Below, one piece after another: positions 9,344-21,921 of a stretch of DNA of 64,000 bases; the stretch's first letter is position 1, and each line of letters begins with the position of its first letter. A program made the translations under genes and the position numbers. A model generated the notes under the pieces. The model was not told where the DNA came from. It saw only the letters and a list, made by a program, of their open reading frames with translations, and made no database searches. Source of the DNA: Diabrotica undecimpunctata (Eukaryota > Arthropoda > Insecta > Coleoptera > Chrysomelidae); the NCBI RefSeq assembly GCF_040954645.1, contig NC_092804.1:147693108-147757107 (forward strand), in the 5' to 3' direction.

Positions 9344-10821
9344 CTAAGATAGCAACACCATAGCGATTATTGAACTCGTATTCAATTACATGAACTTAAC
9401 TTTAGCTTAAGGATGACAATAGTAAAAGTCTATCGTTAGCAATCTTATTTTAAATTGATCTTAATTTCCAATAAAGATAATAAATAAGATTAGAATGTCA
9501 CAAGAAAATAGCTTTAAATAATATATTTGTGTGTTTTATAAATATGTATCTAAATTGAAATATACATATTTTTTATCTTTTCAGACATTTCCATATTCTT
9601 AACCATAGATTTAACTACATTTCCCAGGTGCCATGATAACCATGCTTCTGCTATGTTCGATGACCATATACATTAATCTTATCCCGTAAAACGGCTGTTT
9701 AGATGGAAACCATTACCCTCGTCAGAGTAATATTAATTTTTAATGAGAGCTGGTTTCTTTGAAAGTGAATAGCCGCACATCTTGAAATTTAGAGGGGATA
9801 TCTTCGTTCACATTTGTCATAAAAAAATTTTATCATTAGTTTTAATTATTTTAAATATTAGCAAACGTATAAGTAGTACATATTATACAACTATTTAGTT
9901 TTATAATGACGCAAAGTTAAGCAAATTTTAAAGTTAAAATAATATCTGGTGGTCTGATAAGTAAGCGCCGTCGTTGATTAGGACACTGCGATTCCAAAAA
10001 CATAGGTTCTAAAAAATCTAAAATTTTCTAGACATATATCTAAAATTTTAGCACGATGCAGCGATTAGTATATTTTTGACAACCGCATAAAATTGACTTG
10101 TTCGAAAAATTACGCAAGTGGATAAAAACAATTTTAGATCTCTTATTAAATATTGTTGACAAATAAAATGGAAAGAAATAAAAGAAAAGCTGTATAAATA
10201 TTATGAGACTAGTGCTCCTTAAAACTCAGGGATCCTATTTACTGACAGTCTGTGGATATAAAAAGGTAGTGCTTTCCATCATCCAGATCGCTGGATGACA
10301 GAGGATGGTCTGGTTTAGCAGGTAGGCGTTCGGCGTAGCGTAGACTCGATGACGAGAGGGCGTTTTAAAGTAACTCGGGAACTATCGCTCGGAGTACAAA
10401 GAAAGAATCCTGCACTAAGGTTAGTCAGACGGCGTCCTGAACTGAGATGTCTTTTGAAGATTCCAGATCCCCGCTATAAAGACGAAAAAAAATTTGGTTT
10501 TTGGAATTCCATAGTGACCGTAGTGATCTACATTGGATAAACCAGGTACTAGACGGCCTTCCGATGCAGTTACACCAGAAAATGTGAAGAAAATCCATCT
10601 TCACATGCATGGGTTGTCAAAATCGCACATTTTTTTCACATTCACAATCGCAGTTATTTTTTTTTGGGCGAAGTTTTGAATATGAAAAAATTATTTTGAG
10701 TAAATAAGCTACAAGAGAACGGCCTCAAACTCTGCGATTTGGTGAATCGACCATAAAAACTAATATGAACGCATCCGCCAAAATTTGGACCTTACCCGGC
10801 GAATTATTAAAGTTATTGGCA
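9344..10821. other. No gene recognised
   Basis: AT-rich to about 10.2 kb, then a more balanced stretch 10.25-10.6 kb with two overlapping short open frames and no family match. The foldback element interrupts the flank at 10833. Confidence 0.4.
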
Positions 10822-10832
10822 AATGACCCTAT

Positions 10833-11107
10833 ATTGTTCTGAAGCTATTTTCTTGTGGCATTTTAAATTAATTACTATTTAACTGGGAATAAGCCACAAT
10901 TAAAGGTTAAAATACGTTTATTGACGTTTCAATTTCCACTTCGGAAATCGTTCTCAAAATACAAACATTAGTAAATTAAACAAAAACAAAATTTGTTTAA
11001 TTTACTAATGTTTGTATTTTGAGAACGATTTCCGAAGTGGAAATTGAAACGTCAATAAACGTATTTTAACCTTTAATTGTGGCTTATTCCCAGTTAAATA
11101 GTAATTA
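10833..11107. mobile_element. Foldback element copy 1 (275 bp) with 11-bp target duplication
   Basis: The inverted arms of about 115 bp meet near 10988. The left end carries a 37-bp unpaired leader (ATTGTTCTGAAGC...) also found in copy 2 at 58231. It is flanked by AATGACCCTAT at 10822-10832 and 11108-11118. The right arm contains the hammerhead-like motif at 11015-11058. No coding capacity. Confidence 0.88.
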
Positions 11108-11503
11108 AATGACCCTATGGATCTAAACATGGTACGACAACAAACATTAGCACTTTTAGCACTTAGAATAAACAAGTAATAGGGCAAGCACAGGAGTTAT
11201 ACTCATGGACAGTGACAGCCTTCATGGAAATCATGAGGACTAAATTTATGGAAAGCATCGATTAACGGAAGGAGGTGATTTGACAAGAAATACCAAAAGA
11301 AATGGGTGCAAATGGGTGCATAACACTAGTTATCAGTTCTTCACACTACAGAAGTAGTCAACCCATAAATAATGGTCTAATAAATCAAAAGACGGTATCC
11401 TCCTAACTGAAGGACTGTTTAAGAAGAAAAACACAAACAGACGACCCAGACACAATCCACCATACAAAATTACGCACGCTAACTTATTAAGGATGGCAAG
11501 TAT

Positions 11504-12154
11504 GGGAAGGTAAGAATGGGATGGTAAGGATGGGAAGAATTGAACACGTGGATTCGTACATCTACTTGGGAACAACAGTTAACTCAAATTGGGATCAAGC
11601 GAATGAAATACGTATAAGAGTAGAAAAGGCAAGAGCATCGTTCACTAGCATGAAGCTAATTTTCACCTGTAAAAGCCTCACCCTACCTCTCAAAATTCGA
11701 CTTCTGAAATGTTATGTATTCCCGGTTTTGTTATATGGAATGGAGGCGTGGACAATGACCGCAACATTGATGAAAAAAGAAAAGGCCTTCGAAATGTGGG
11801 CTTACCGACGTATATAACGTATATCCTGGACTGAGCACGTGACCAATGAAGAGGTACTACGCCGGATAGGTAAAGAGAGAGAGGTAGGAATAAGTATAAA
11901 GAAAAAAAAAAAGTTGGAATACTTGGGTCATGTTATGAGACATAATAAATATAGAGTACTACAGCTGATCGTTCAAGGGAAAATAGACAGCAGAAGGGGT
12001 CCAGGGAGGAGAAGACACTCGTGGCTCCAAAACTTGCGGCATTGGTTCGGATTGTTATCTGCTGAAGTATTCAGATCTGCCGTAAACAAAGTCAGAATAG
12101 CCATGTTGATTGCCAACGTTCGAAACGGACAAGGCACATGAAGAAGAAGAGCTC
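11504..12154 (+). pseudogene. 5'-truncated RTE LINE, RT C-terminus, 18-bp target duplication
   Basis: Encodes the end of an RTE/BovB-type LINE: the YLGTTVNSNWD block after the RT active site, LYGMEAWTMT, then after an in-frame TAA (11815-11817) the LEYLGHVMR and GRRRHSWLQNLR tail, ending in a GAAGAAGA tail. It is flanked by the same 18 bp, ATTAAGGATGGCAAGTAT, at 11486-11503 and 12155-12172. That duplication defines the insertion exactly and shows 5' truncation during target-primed reverse transcription. Sister copies lie at 36.5-39.1 kb and, on the minus strand, at 49.35-50.26 kb. Confidence 0.92.
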
Positions 12155-12445
12155 ATTAAGGATGGCAAGTATAGTCTATTAAATAGAATTTGACAAAAAC
12201 AAGAAAGTTGATGGGAGAAAATCCTCATTGTACCAATGAAATCTTGGTACAATGTCCGTAGCTCGCCAGAGATTCCAAAGAGATTTTATACAAAAATAAG
12301 GGATTGGAAGAGTATCTAAAAGATAAAGCTCTCTTAACCTGCCGTATTTGCCAAAATAAACAGTATTAAAACCATACATATGTATTTGATTGGACTTATT
12401 TGTCATTACCTATCATATTAACAATGCTTTATTACTAAAACCATC

Positions 12446-13420
12446 GTGAAGATGGTTCTGAGAGCTGAGACAGTGTTTATAGTAGAGCATTTTTTCGACT
12501 TCGGAAATGGATGGAATAATGGTTCTAGTTTGAAACAAGTCTTTGAAAAATGTCGACAAGTATTTAACAAGTCGGCTCCGAATAAAAGTGTAATGTGTAG
12601 TGTGTTACGTCACCGCAACGGCTCTTCCGGTCGTCTAAAAATAGTTCTTTCCAACAATAATTAAGGACGCGTTCTCGATCAGATCTTACAGTACACAAAA
12701 CGAAGCGTTGGAAGTACTGAATATCAGTAAAATATCTACACATCAACTGTTAACATGTGTTGGTAGTTATCCTTACCGCATTCAAATTGGAATAAAACTA
12801 AACACACTTACAAGAGAAGTGTACTGTGGACGAGCATTGAGGCTAGTATATGAATATCGAATTTGATTCGATGCGCCCAGATGACATTGTAGAGAAACCA
12901 CTTCACAGTGAAAAAGAAACCAGATGGTGTGATGCTGTGTCTGGGCATGGAATAATTGGTCCTTGTTTTGTTCAAGACAATAACGAGCATCCAATTACTC
13001 TTAACCAGGAGCGCTACATAGAGAACATTATTACACCGTTTGTAAGAAATTTGTGCCTCGCATGAAACGTACAGATACACTAGCAATGGTTTTAATAAGA
13101 TGGCATAACGAGCTATACGCTCCCCAGCCTTACTTCACGAACATTTTCAAAACATAATAATTTCTCGCTTTGAGTACCCAGCCCACTTATCTGCTCTGAC
13201 AAGATCTGATACATACATTTGGAGTATGTTAAAGGAATCAGCATTTTAGTCAGAAGTTTTGCCAGCAGATATTGAAGAACTACAACCAAAGATAATAAAG
13301 TGTTTTTAACAACTGCAACAATCATTCTTTATAAATATATTGGATAGTTTGTATAATCGTAATAAAGCTTGTAGAGCAGCAATGGTGTACATTTTGAAAA
13401 TGTGAATTATGTATATTAAA
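12446..13420 (+). pseudogene. Mariner/Tc1-like transposase relic with DUF4817-type helix-turn-helix
   Basis: The first frame (12446-12664) has VFIVEHFFDFGN..., the start of the helix-turn-helix found on a class of arthropod mariner-like transposases. Next, 12850-13065 reads IIGPCFVQDN...NQERYIENIITPF, matching the block around the first catalytic aspartate. A further stretch near 13085-13110 resembles the WFxxDG catalytic block. Stops and shifts divide it into at least four frames, and the catalytic aspartates cannot all be placed. Terminal repeats were not found. The transposase assignment is fairly secure, the exact family less so. Confidence 0.6.
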
Positions 13421-14259
13421 AAATAAATACAATGTCTAATTTCGGTACTGTTTATTTTTGCGAATATTGTATTTGTGCGTGTGTGTTAGGACCATAAACT
13501 TCTATTCCTACACTTGCATGTGTTTGATGCATCAGTCGGTAGAAACTGAGATTTTAAGTATTTAGGTTTTGTTAACTCACAGTCGTATATACTAATACTT
13601 AATGGAAGTTTAAAATATTGTTTTGCAAATATAATTTTTGTAAGCATCATTATTTACTGCATTATTCCATCTTTGGAATCTCCACATGTCCAGTTAGGTC
13701 TTCGAGATATAGATACTGGGACTTTCTAAAGTAAATTTTCTAGAGTGATCCTCCTGACATGTATATGCAGTGGAAATTTTTATATAATTTCATTATACCT
13801 GTGGCGAATCTTTATAAATGCTTTTCATTCTTATAATAACTTCACTAAGAAGGATACTTTAGAACCATCGATAAATCTGGATCCTTTGATTCCACCAAGA
13901 GTTAAATTAACCAATAACTGGAAGAGTCGATATCTTTTAGCAAGATTTAGAGAATAGGATATCTTGAAAGCCATTAAGCTTCATCTTGCTTTTCTTCACG
14001 ACTAATTTGCTTCAGTATGTTACAAAGGATTCACTTACACAAGCGTTAAACTCTTTTTGGCTTCCGAAGGACTTCCCACTATGACTAAAGATCTACAAAA
14101 AATCCTCCTGGAATTTAAAAATGCCTATGGAATTAGTCTAACTGAGGTGGAAGCTGATCTTGCTGCTTTTAGGTCCCTGGGCTTTCTCACTTCGTAAAGA
14201 ATTACTTACCTGCAAAAATCAAGAAAGCGTCACCGAAATTACTATTCTGTTGTCTCTTA
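13421..14259 (+). other. Probably LINE 5' portion, too decayed to assign
   Basis: Short open frames such as 13745-13957 show no clear motif. The region lies upstream of the LINE RT and may be its ORF1/endonuclease part. Confidence 0.3.
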
Positions 14260-16037
14260 AAAACGAAATTTTTAAAATATTCGACGTGTTCTGTGCGACT
14301 GGAAACCTCAAATTATTGTAGTGATGATAACTTTAGCATGGTTCTGATTATTACTCGTTCTATCAGATATAAAACAGATAAACAATTTTTGTTTCTAGAG
14401 GAATTAGGATTTCCTCCGATAGTTGTAGTTATCGAGCACTGGCTTGAAGTCAAAGAGACTTTTTTGTAGAGAAATATACCATAATTGCAAGGTATTATCG
14501 CCCCCTAAAAATTTAAATGAATACTTCGTTAATGTAAGTAAAATTATAACATCAACTATTTTGCCACAAGATCCTATTTCCTATCTACCCAATTCAAAAA
14601 AAGATCTCGAATTTATTCTTTATAAGACCAGTTGATAAATCTGAACTCATCCAAACAATCAGTTGTATCAAAAGCAAATCTTCCTGTAGTACTGATGAAC
14701 TATCCATAAAAATTTTCTTAAAAATCCCAAAAAATGTATTGGAAGTCCTCGACTCACTAATTAATGATTCCTTTAAAAAAGGTATATTTCCAGACTGCCT
14801 AAAGACATTCATTAATATTTCTCTTTATAAGAGTTGTGAAAAATTAAATGTCTGCAACTATAGACCTATTACCTTACTGCCGGTCCTATCCAAAATTATT
14901 GAGAAACTTATAAAAGCCCGACTCATGTCCTTTTTCGTTGAAAACAATATTTTATCACAAAGTCAGTTCGGCTTTTTATCTTATAAATGTACTAGCTATG
15001 CTACGTTTTCTGTATTACTAGAAATCTATTAAGCACTAAACAATAATCTTTACAGTTTTTTGTGATTATGCCAAAGCTTTTGACTGTAAAAATCACGATA
15101 TTTTAATACAAAAACTAAATTTCTACGGAATTTGAGGTATTTCTTTGAATTGGTTCCAATCTTACTTCAGGAATAGGAAAAGTTACAGCAAATGATACTG
15201 ACTCTAGTCACTCTACTCTTTCTTTTTATAAATGACATCACTAACTTAAAATCGATGAAACATTTTTTCTTTTTGCTGATGATACCAGTATCACCTAAAG
15301 GAACTCTAATATTGTAACTCTTCATGCAATTATTACTTCTGATCTGCTTAAAACACAAACTTGGTCCGACTCTAATTGGCTATCAATCTGTTAACGTGGA
15401 AAAAACAGTAGCATTATCCTACAAAGGAGCTCTTCAACCCTTGCTTCTTAATAGAAGCCAGATCATTATCGTTGATTCTGTAAAATTTGTTGGCATTTTT
15501 ATAGATAGCAACCTTAAATCGTCCTTTCATATCGATTTGTTAAGTAAGAAACTAGCCTTAGTCTTCTATGCAATAAGTGTTTCGAAATTTAGCATCTTCC
15601 AAAATAACATATTTTCTTTGTTCGAGTCTCATCTTCGATATGGTTTTCTTTTTACGATTTCAGTACAGCTGCCCGACCTGATGTTATTTTTAAATTACAA
15701 AAAAAGTTATACGGTATCTTTCTGGCCTAAGTAGAATAACACATTGCAGAAGCCACTTCAAAAATCATGGGATCTTAACTCTTCCCTGTTTATATATTTT
15801 AGAAACTGTTTGCTTATTTCGTAAATACCTACACGTTTTTCCAGCAAGACTTAATCATGACTACTCCACCAGAAATTCAACCTTTGATGTGTATTTACCA
15901 ATCCTGTTCACTGAGTTAGTAAAGAAATTTATATTATATTCGGCAAAGAAATTATACCGGAACATTTTTTTAATAATTTTAAAACAAGAATGTGTATAAC
16001 TATTTATTTCTATTCTAAAATAAAAAAAATACATTTT
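14260..16037 (+). pseudogene. CR1/Jockey-like LINE, RT region, split by piggyBac
   Basis: Weak endonuclease start near 14350-14450 (FLEELGFPPIVVV, EHWLE). The linker LNEYFVNVSKI is near 14510. The RT fingers CNYRPITLLPVLSKIIEKL (about 14855-14910) are followed by NILSQSQFGF (about 14950-14975). The RT core is broken. C-terminal text, including a HDYSTRNSTFDVYLP-like block, follows near 15855-15900. The 3' UTR is interrupted by a piggyBac element at a TTAA and resumes at 17778-17945. Clade placement between CR1 and Jockey is uncertain. Confidence 0.75.
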
Positions 16038-16041
16038 TTAA

Positions 16042-17773
16042 ATAAAAAAAAGTATGTACCAACACGGTACACACGGTCAATTTATAATTATTTTTGTAAT
16101 TTGTTTTAATGTGGACCATGTGTGCCATATTGGCTTACACCAGGAAGATAATCAAATACCTTTTCCCTAAGATATTTTAAGTTTAAAAATACAAAAACAA
16201 TTTATGTTTTCAAAGAACGTGTATGAATATTCATAAAACATTTAACACATGTATATGGAGTAGTAACGGCACATGCCGGACAAAAAGTGGCATTCTTCAT
16301 CGCTGATGTACTCGTATTTCCTTCACGGTTCGAAAAGTTCTTATAACATACCGAACACCTTCTCCTTCTCTCTTTCTCGTCCAACGTATGCAGAGTTGTT
16401 AAAGTGTTTTCAGAAGTTGTTTGTGGCATTAAAAGACTTTGAACAATCTGTTCACGGAACTCAGTAATTGAGAGACGTTTGCAGGTAACAGATTTGTAGA
16501 GAACTAAGGAATTCACAATTGCGGTATTTGTTAGAAATTCCACAGCCAATTTACGATACCACTTTATACTTCGTCGAACAGGGGAATTATATACAGCCTT
16601 TTGATCCGACACATCGATAAAAGATTTTGCAGAATCATAGTTAACAATTGTCGATGGTTTGGGAACAGGTCCAAGTTTTGTTTGAACATCTATCATCAAA
16701 GGAATATCCTTGGTCGGTAAAAACAAAATGTCCCGTTTATCTTTCCATTTTCCGATAACAACTTTTGTATTACTCTGTAGATTTTTTCATTCATGTCACC
16801 TCTTTTTAATTTGGCATTGACTACCGCTTTTGGATTATTTTTCCTATTGGCACGTAATGTTCCGACTAAATGGGTTTTCTTATTATTTAAATCATGGGCC
16901 AAGTCAACACTCGTATAAAATTATCAGTATATAAAGTTCTGCCTGTATCTAGAAGCGGTTGCATAAGTTCCATCACGACTCTGGATGCTAACGACTTTTC
17001 AGATGGTTGCATCTCTTTTCCAGCGTACACTTTTATGGCGTACGTATATCCATCTGCGACGCAAAGTTTAAACAATTTGACTTCATATTCGTGTCGTTTT
17101 CCAGGAATGTATTGCAAAAAACTAAGTCTGCCACGAAATGACATCATAGTTTCCTCAATACATAACGATTTTCTAGGAGTAAACGAGAAAAGTATCCATT
17201 TTTTGAAACTTTTTATTTAGTATTTTTACAAAAAAAGAAATTTTGTAGAGTCTTGTTCCAGGTGGGCAACTCTCGTTATCTGAAATGTAAAAGAAGTGTA
17301 ATAATATTTCAAATCGACTTCTACGTATTTCAGGCAATTTAGAAACTTCATTCATGTAAAGTAAATTGTTACTCCAATAATCTTTGAGTTTGGTTCTCTC
17401 CTCGGCAATTCTTCGAAGTTCGTCTTCCGATAGTCCTGTACGGAACATTATCTTCATTTTTAGTTCCACTTTTTAATAAAAAACTGAAGAGAAAATAGCC
17501 TTAACCTCGTTAGACGTTCGAACCGATACTGACTGAAGTATGTTAGAAATTATAATCTAACCTATCTGTGAACAAGTGGTTTAACAGACCAACCTCTGTT
17601 TTTGTTTACCACAGACCGTTTACACAAATTTATACATAAGAAAGCACTGCAAATGCGATCCTTGACCAGCCACAGCTTTAGGAACACGACACTTCGCTGT
17701 GGCCTGATAGGTAAACATGGTCCCAGATAAAACTAGAGTGTGTGCCAATGTGGTACACATGGGGCTTAACGTG
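16042..17773 (-). mobile_element. piggyBac-like element 1, inserted in a LINE 3' UTR
   Basis: TTAA at 16038-16041 and at 17774-17777 bounds the insert. Both ends carry degenerate inverted copies of a TGTACCA...ACACAC motif (about 16056-16075 and 17735-17757 on the opposite strand). The outermost bases do not match well, and an alternative TTAA lies at 17766. LINE 3' UTR sequence is found on both sides, which supports the boundaries. Confidence 0.65.
16202..17469 (-). pseudogene. piggyBac transposase, broken
   Basis: Four minus-strand frames in order: 17469-17173 (RSRFEILLHFFYISDN), 17147-16887 (YIPGKRHEYEVKLFKLC, then TLYTDNF with the second catalytic aspartate), 16902-16696 (KTHLVGTLRANRKNNPKAV) and 16726-16202 (FIDVSDQ, the third aspartate region, then the cysteine-rich end). 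The last frame ends with CSVCYKNF...FCPACAV...CVKCFMNIH, the C-terminal zinc-binding domain used for end recognition. The usual acidic N-terminus is missing or unrecognisable. Frameshifts between the pieces make it inactive. It would cut and paste at TTAA sites. Confidence 0.88.
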
Positions 17774-17777
17774 TTAA

Positions 17778-17945
17778 ATTTTGCAATGGATTGTGTATTT
17801 TATTATCTTTTATTTTGTGATATTGGCGATTTATGTAATTTAAGTATATTTTAAATTGTTATTGTTATTTTTTTTGTAAGCTTTGTCCATAACATTGTAC
17901 AACTGTTATTGACAATAAAGCATATTTTTATTCTATCCTATTCTA
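17778..17945 (+). pseudogene. LINE 3' UTR and (ATTCT)n tail
   Basis: TTGACAATAAAGCATATTTT followed by imperfect ATTCT repeats is the 3' end of the LINE begun at 14260, resuming after piggyBac. Confidence 0.6.
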
Positions 17946-19120
17946 TTATACTTTCTACAATACTATTATTGTCTTTTGATGCTTTGTTTTGTTTTACCAA
18001 ACCAGCGCAGCATAAGTAGATAATAATCTGACAGGTCATGAATGTTATAACTAATTTATTATTTTTTTTTTGTTTCAGACTGTAGCTTTTAGCACAAAGC
18101 CTACAATATACTCAGCGCAACTTTTTTTGCATTGTAGTTTTCTATCCAGAATAACTTCAAGATACTCAAACTCCTTATTTTGTTTTCTTTATTACAACTG
18201 ATCTATTCAGAATGATTACATAGACAAATCACCCGGTATGTAAATTTATCAAAAAATTTAAAACTGTGTTGAAGCGATATTAACGATAAGATGTATATGA
18301 TTTTGTTTATGAGGTTTATATCGTTAGCAATATATTACATATTTCATAATAGACTACGCTACTGAAGCGTGTGATAATCATACCGTTTATGTCTAACTGT
18401 AAAATTTATAAAGGAAAGTTATAGTTTCAAAATATGGATACAAAGGAGAAGCGATAGGAAGAAGTTCACTCTTTAGGAGAAATATTGCCTCTCGTGAAAT
18501 TCAAGGTCAGTTTCTCAGGCATTCTCCAACTTAACCTTATTATGATGGAAAGTAGTTTGATTTAGAAAACAAGAACGTAAATAATTTTATTAATCGGGTT
18601 TGTGTCCTCGAGAAGTTTCCACGTGCTTTTATTGTAAGCCCTATATAATATTTTTCGATCGTAAACTGAAGTTTTTCCATAAGACATTTGGGAAACTTGT
18701 AAATATTGTGATATGGTCGCAAAACTACCATTTTAATATAAAAACAAGGCTAAACTAACCTAGAAGCTTTATTACGTAAGAGAAATAAAGCAACTTTTGA
18801 TCCTGTATTACACACTTTTGGAGTTTGCTCATTACTTCGATACTCGTACATGTCTAAATTGGCCTAATTTATTGTTGTGTTTCTAGAAGCAAGAAGTTAT
18901 ATCAAAACGAGTTGAAATAGCTTTCCTGGGTAACTAAAATATAGTTTTAATATCATGGGAATCTAATGGGAGAAAGATTTTGCAGCGTTTTACTTTTTTG
19001 TTAGAAATAAAATTTTTAGCTTTATTACCAACAAAGTACTGCTTATACTGCTTATACAAGGTAAGTTATAGTTATTTGGGTTATTCAATAAACGGTTATA
19101 GCTAAAGTATTTTGCTTTTT
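17946..19120. other. No gene recognised
   Basis: AT-rich sequence with only short chance frames. Nothing supported. Confidence 0.45.
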
Positions 19121-19960
19121 TGTTTTACCTTTTCTAAATCCAAACTGAGTTTTTGGTATAGGTCGTTCTTTTCTAACCAAAATTCCAAACGGTTTTTAAT
19201 TAGTCTCTCATATGTTTTAAGTATACATGAAGCCAGTCGTATTGGAGGGTAAGAATCACAATTATTTAACGATTTTCCGGGTTTTAAGATCGGGAGAATA
19301 GTACAAACGTGCCAATCGTCAGAAATATTTATGCGGCGTGACCAAATTTCATTGTATTATATTTAGAAGCACAGTCTTACCAATTTTTGAAAAATTTGAT
19401 AGCATCAAGTAATGGATTTCATCAGCATCTGGTGCTGAATTAGAATTTTTCTTTAATGAAAAGTAAAGTTCAGTGCCAGAAAATGGTTTTATTAAGAAGC
19501 GGATTTGTTCTGGATAGTCGTATTGCGCATTCACTTGTAGGTCAGGAATTACTAATTCTGCAGACAGTGGAGTGATATTTTGGTGGAACTCTTCTATCCA
19601 TGAAGCTTCCGATAGTGTTATAGGAACTTTGTTCTTAGTTTTTCTATTGTTTAGTCTATTAACTTTTGACCATACATCTTTAATAGGGACCGACCTATTT
19701 AAGGACCTGACATAATCTCTCCAGCTATTTCTTTTAGCCTGTTTAGTTATCTTTTTCACGTGGGCATCATCTTTTTTATACTTAAGTAGGTTTTCTTGGT
19801 TTGGATGATCTTTGAATATACAAAAACTTTTACGTCTTCTTCTGACTGCTTCCTCATATTCTAAATCCCACCAGTATTTTCGTCTGGAAGTTGGTTTTTT
19901 TATTTTACATTTGGGGATGCAGTAGGATGCAGTTGTATTTATAAAGTTCACCCTATAGAA
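19121..19960 (-). pseudogene. LINE fragment (I/Jockey-like): linker and RT start
   Basis: The 200-aa frame 19951-19349 carries the linker between endonuclease and RT, including KYWWDLEYEEAVRRRRKSF, WRDYVRSLNR and KVNRLNNRK, typical of I/Jockey-type ORF2. A second frame downstream (about 19330-19130) reads WHVCTILPILKPGKS, RLASCILKTYERLI and NRLEFWLE, the first RT motifs. The rest of RT is absent. Confidence 0.78.
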
Positions 19961-20359
19961 CCGTTCTCGAACCTTTTGCAGAGTCTTCGTAATATCAAAG
20001 TATCCACCTGATGCACCGTCATCCTTTTAGCTACAATCAACTGAAGCTTAGATTTTGTACCATGATCGTTCTCAAAGGTTCTGTACAGAAGATCATCTTT
20101 TAGTACCAGGTAATTTCATTGGTTCCAGTAAGATTTAATATCTGGACTACATGTACGAATGTCTTGCCAAGACATCTCTCACTTTGACGCATTCTATATA
20201 ATACTCTTTTTATGCATTAATCATCTGCTTGGGGTCTTGTAGCTATTGAGGCTACCACTGATCGTTAATGATGGTGGTACATCTCTCGGGACAAAGTGTT
20301 TCCTCTAATTTAAGATAGTGATTACAATAATTAGCACTTCATCACCGTGTCAAAAGAGC

Positions 20360-20758
20360 ATCAGCGTTTAAATGAACTTTTTCAGCCCTGTGTTCGGGTT
20401 TCCTCGGCATCAAGGCATCATCATGTTACGAACTGCTTTCCGTACTATTTCCTCCAGATGTTCATTGATTTGTTCGTCTTCGTCGCCTTCTTCAGAGGTT
20501 TGTACTCGATAGCTCTCTGAAGCTTCACTGACTATTTTGTATTTTAAGACAATGGCGAGAGATTCATCCAGATCTTTCGGTCAGGCTAGTCGTAAAGCTT
20601 GCTGTAGTTCAGTGTTTCTCAATCCATTGACAAATGTATATACAGCAATTTCATCCAATATGTTGTCTTGTGCCTCCGGATAAGCCAACCGCGCTATACG
20701 AGCAACAACTGCCTCAAAATATTGCAAATCCTCACTTGCTCATTGAATTCTACTTCTT
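20360..20758 (-). pseudogene. LTR-retrotransposon gag fragment
   Basis: Read on the minus strand, with one or two stops, it gives QYFEAVVARIARLAYPEAQ, then DEIAVYTFVNGLRNTELQQ and AIALKYKIVSEAS. This is the capsid helix block of arthropod gypsy-type Gag. No zinc knuckle or pol is seen. The region upstream in this orientation is interrupted by a LINE tail (20772-20919). More diffuse related sequence may extend to about 19960 and 20995. Confidence 0.6.
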
Positions 20759-20771
20759 ATTTATACTTTAT

Positions 20772-20919
20772 CAATAAGGTACCAAGACAACCTAGAACAT
20801 GATTTGATGTCTATTGGAATTAGAGCATGAAGAAGAGTTGCCAGAGACAGGGGTGAATGGAGTATTGTTCTGAAGAAGGCTTTGGCTCATAAAGAGCTGT
20901 AACGCCACTGATGATGATG
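20772..20919 (+). mobile_element. 148-bp LINE 3' tail with 13-bp target duplication
   Basis: Encodes the last residues of a LINE ORF2 (GEWSIVLKKALAHKEL-like in frame) and ends in GCCACTGATGATGATG. It is flanked by ATTTATACTTTAT at 20759-20771 and 20920-20932. It is an extreme 5' truncation inserted into the gag relic. Confidence 0.9.
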
Positions 20920-20932
20920 ATTTATACTTTAT

Positions 20933-21921
20933 AAATTTGCGGTAGATGGGCATTTTAGTAGCATTTGTCTAGTCAAGTCAACAAAATCTGGTAACTTTTT
21001 TCTTGGCCCTTAAAAATCGATTTTAGCAGCTTAACAGCTTTGATAAATAAGCCGTGCTGTAGTTTTATTCAAGCTGGAGAGTACTTTCTATTATCGTTTT
21101 GATGAGTATTATATCAAAAATATACAAAAACATGTTGATGTTTATTCATTGTTATATTTTCAATGTCAAACGGAATATTTTTTTTAATGTACCAATCACT
21201 TTATTTAAATATTTTTACCTAACTAAGTTAAAATGTCCATTAAAATATTTATTATCGAAAATGAAATTGTTAAATATTAAAAACTATTAGGCTTTAAAAG
21301 TATCAAATTAAGTTTTATATGATTTTGAGCTCCATCAGTTTAAATATTAACCGCTCTTTAACAGTTAATGGAGTTTTACTCCCGGCACTATATTCGCGCA
21401 TTTTTAGTGTTTAAAAGCTTTTAGTATAAAAGAGAAATAATGTAGAAACATAAAAATAATGGAAAACTTGAACAAAATTTTGTACACATAACTAAAAACG
21501 ATTTGGTTCTGCTAGTTTCGTAAAATCATTATTAAATGTCAACATTGGAATGGACTTATATGTAATAAGTTAAATCGTCGAAATGATACTCTCCGTTCAA
21601 TTTCAAAACGATCAAACTAACGTAAATTCTAAGAAATCTTCAATTTAAACATAATTCTATCAATTTCATATTACTTAATGTTACTTCCACTTATCGACGT
21701 TCCATTTTTTATAACTCAATTTTATACAACTTCCTAAGTTCCGTAAAATGACAAAACTCTATCCATCTGAAAGACCATATTATTCAGTAGAAGAGTTTCT
21801 TAACGAACTACTAAAGTATTTTTATATATATTTGGGTATCACATGCAGTGTAATGTATCAGCCACATACCCAAGGGAAACAACCCCACCCCTAAACGCAA
21901 TCGTTAATCAGTTAGCCGGTA
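20933..21921. other. No gene recognised
   Basis: AT-rich. The first 60 bp may continue the gag relic. Confidence 0.4.
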
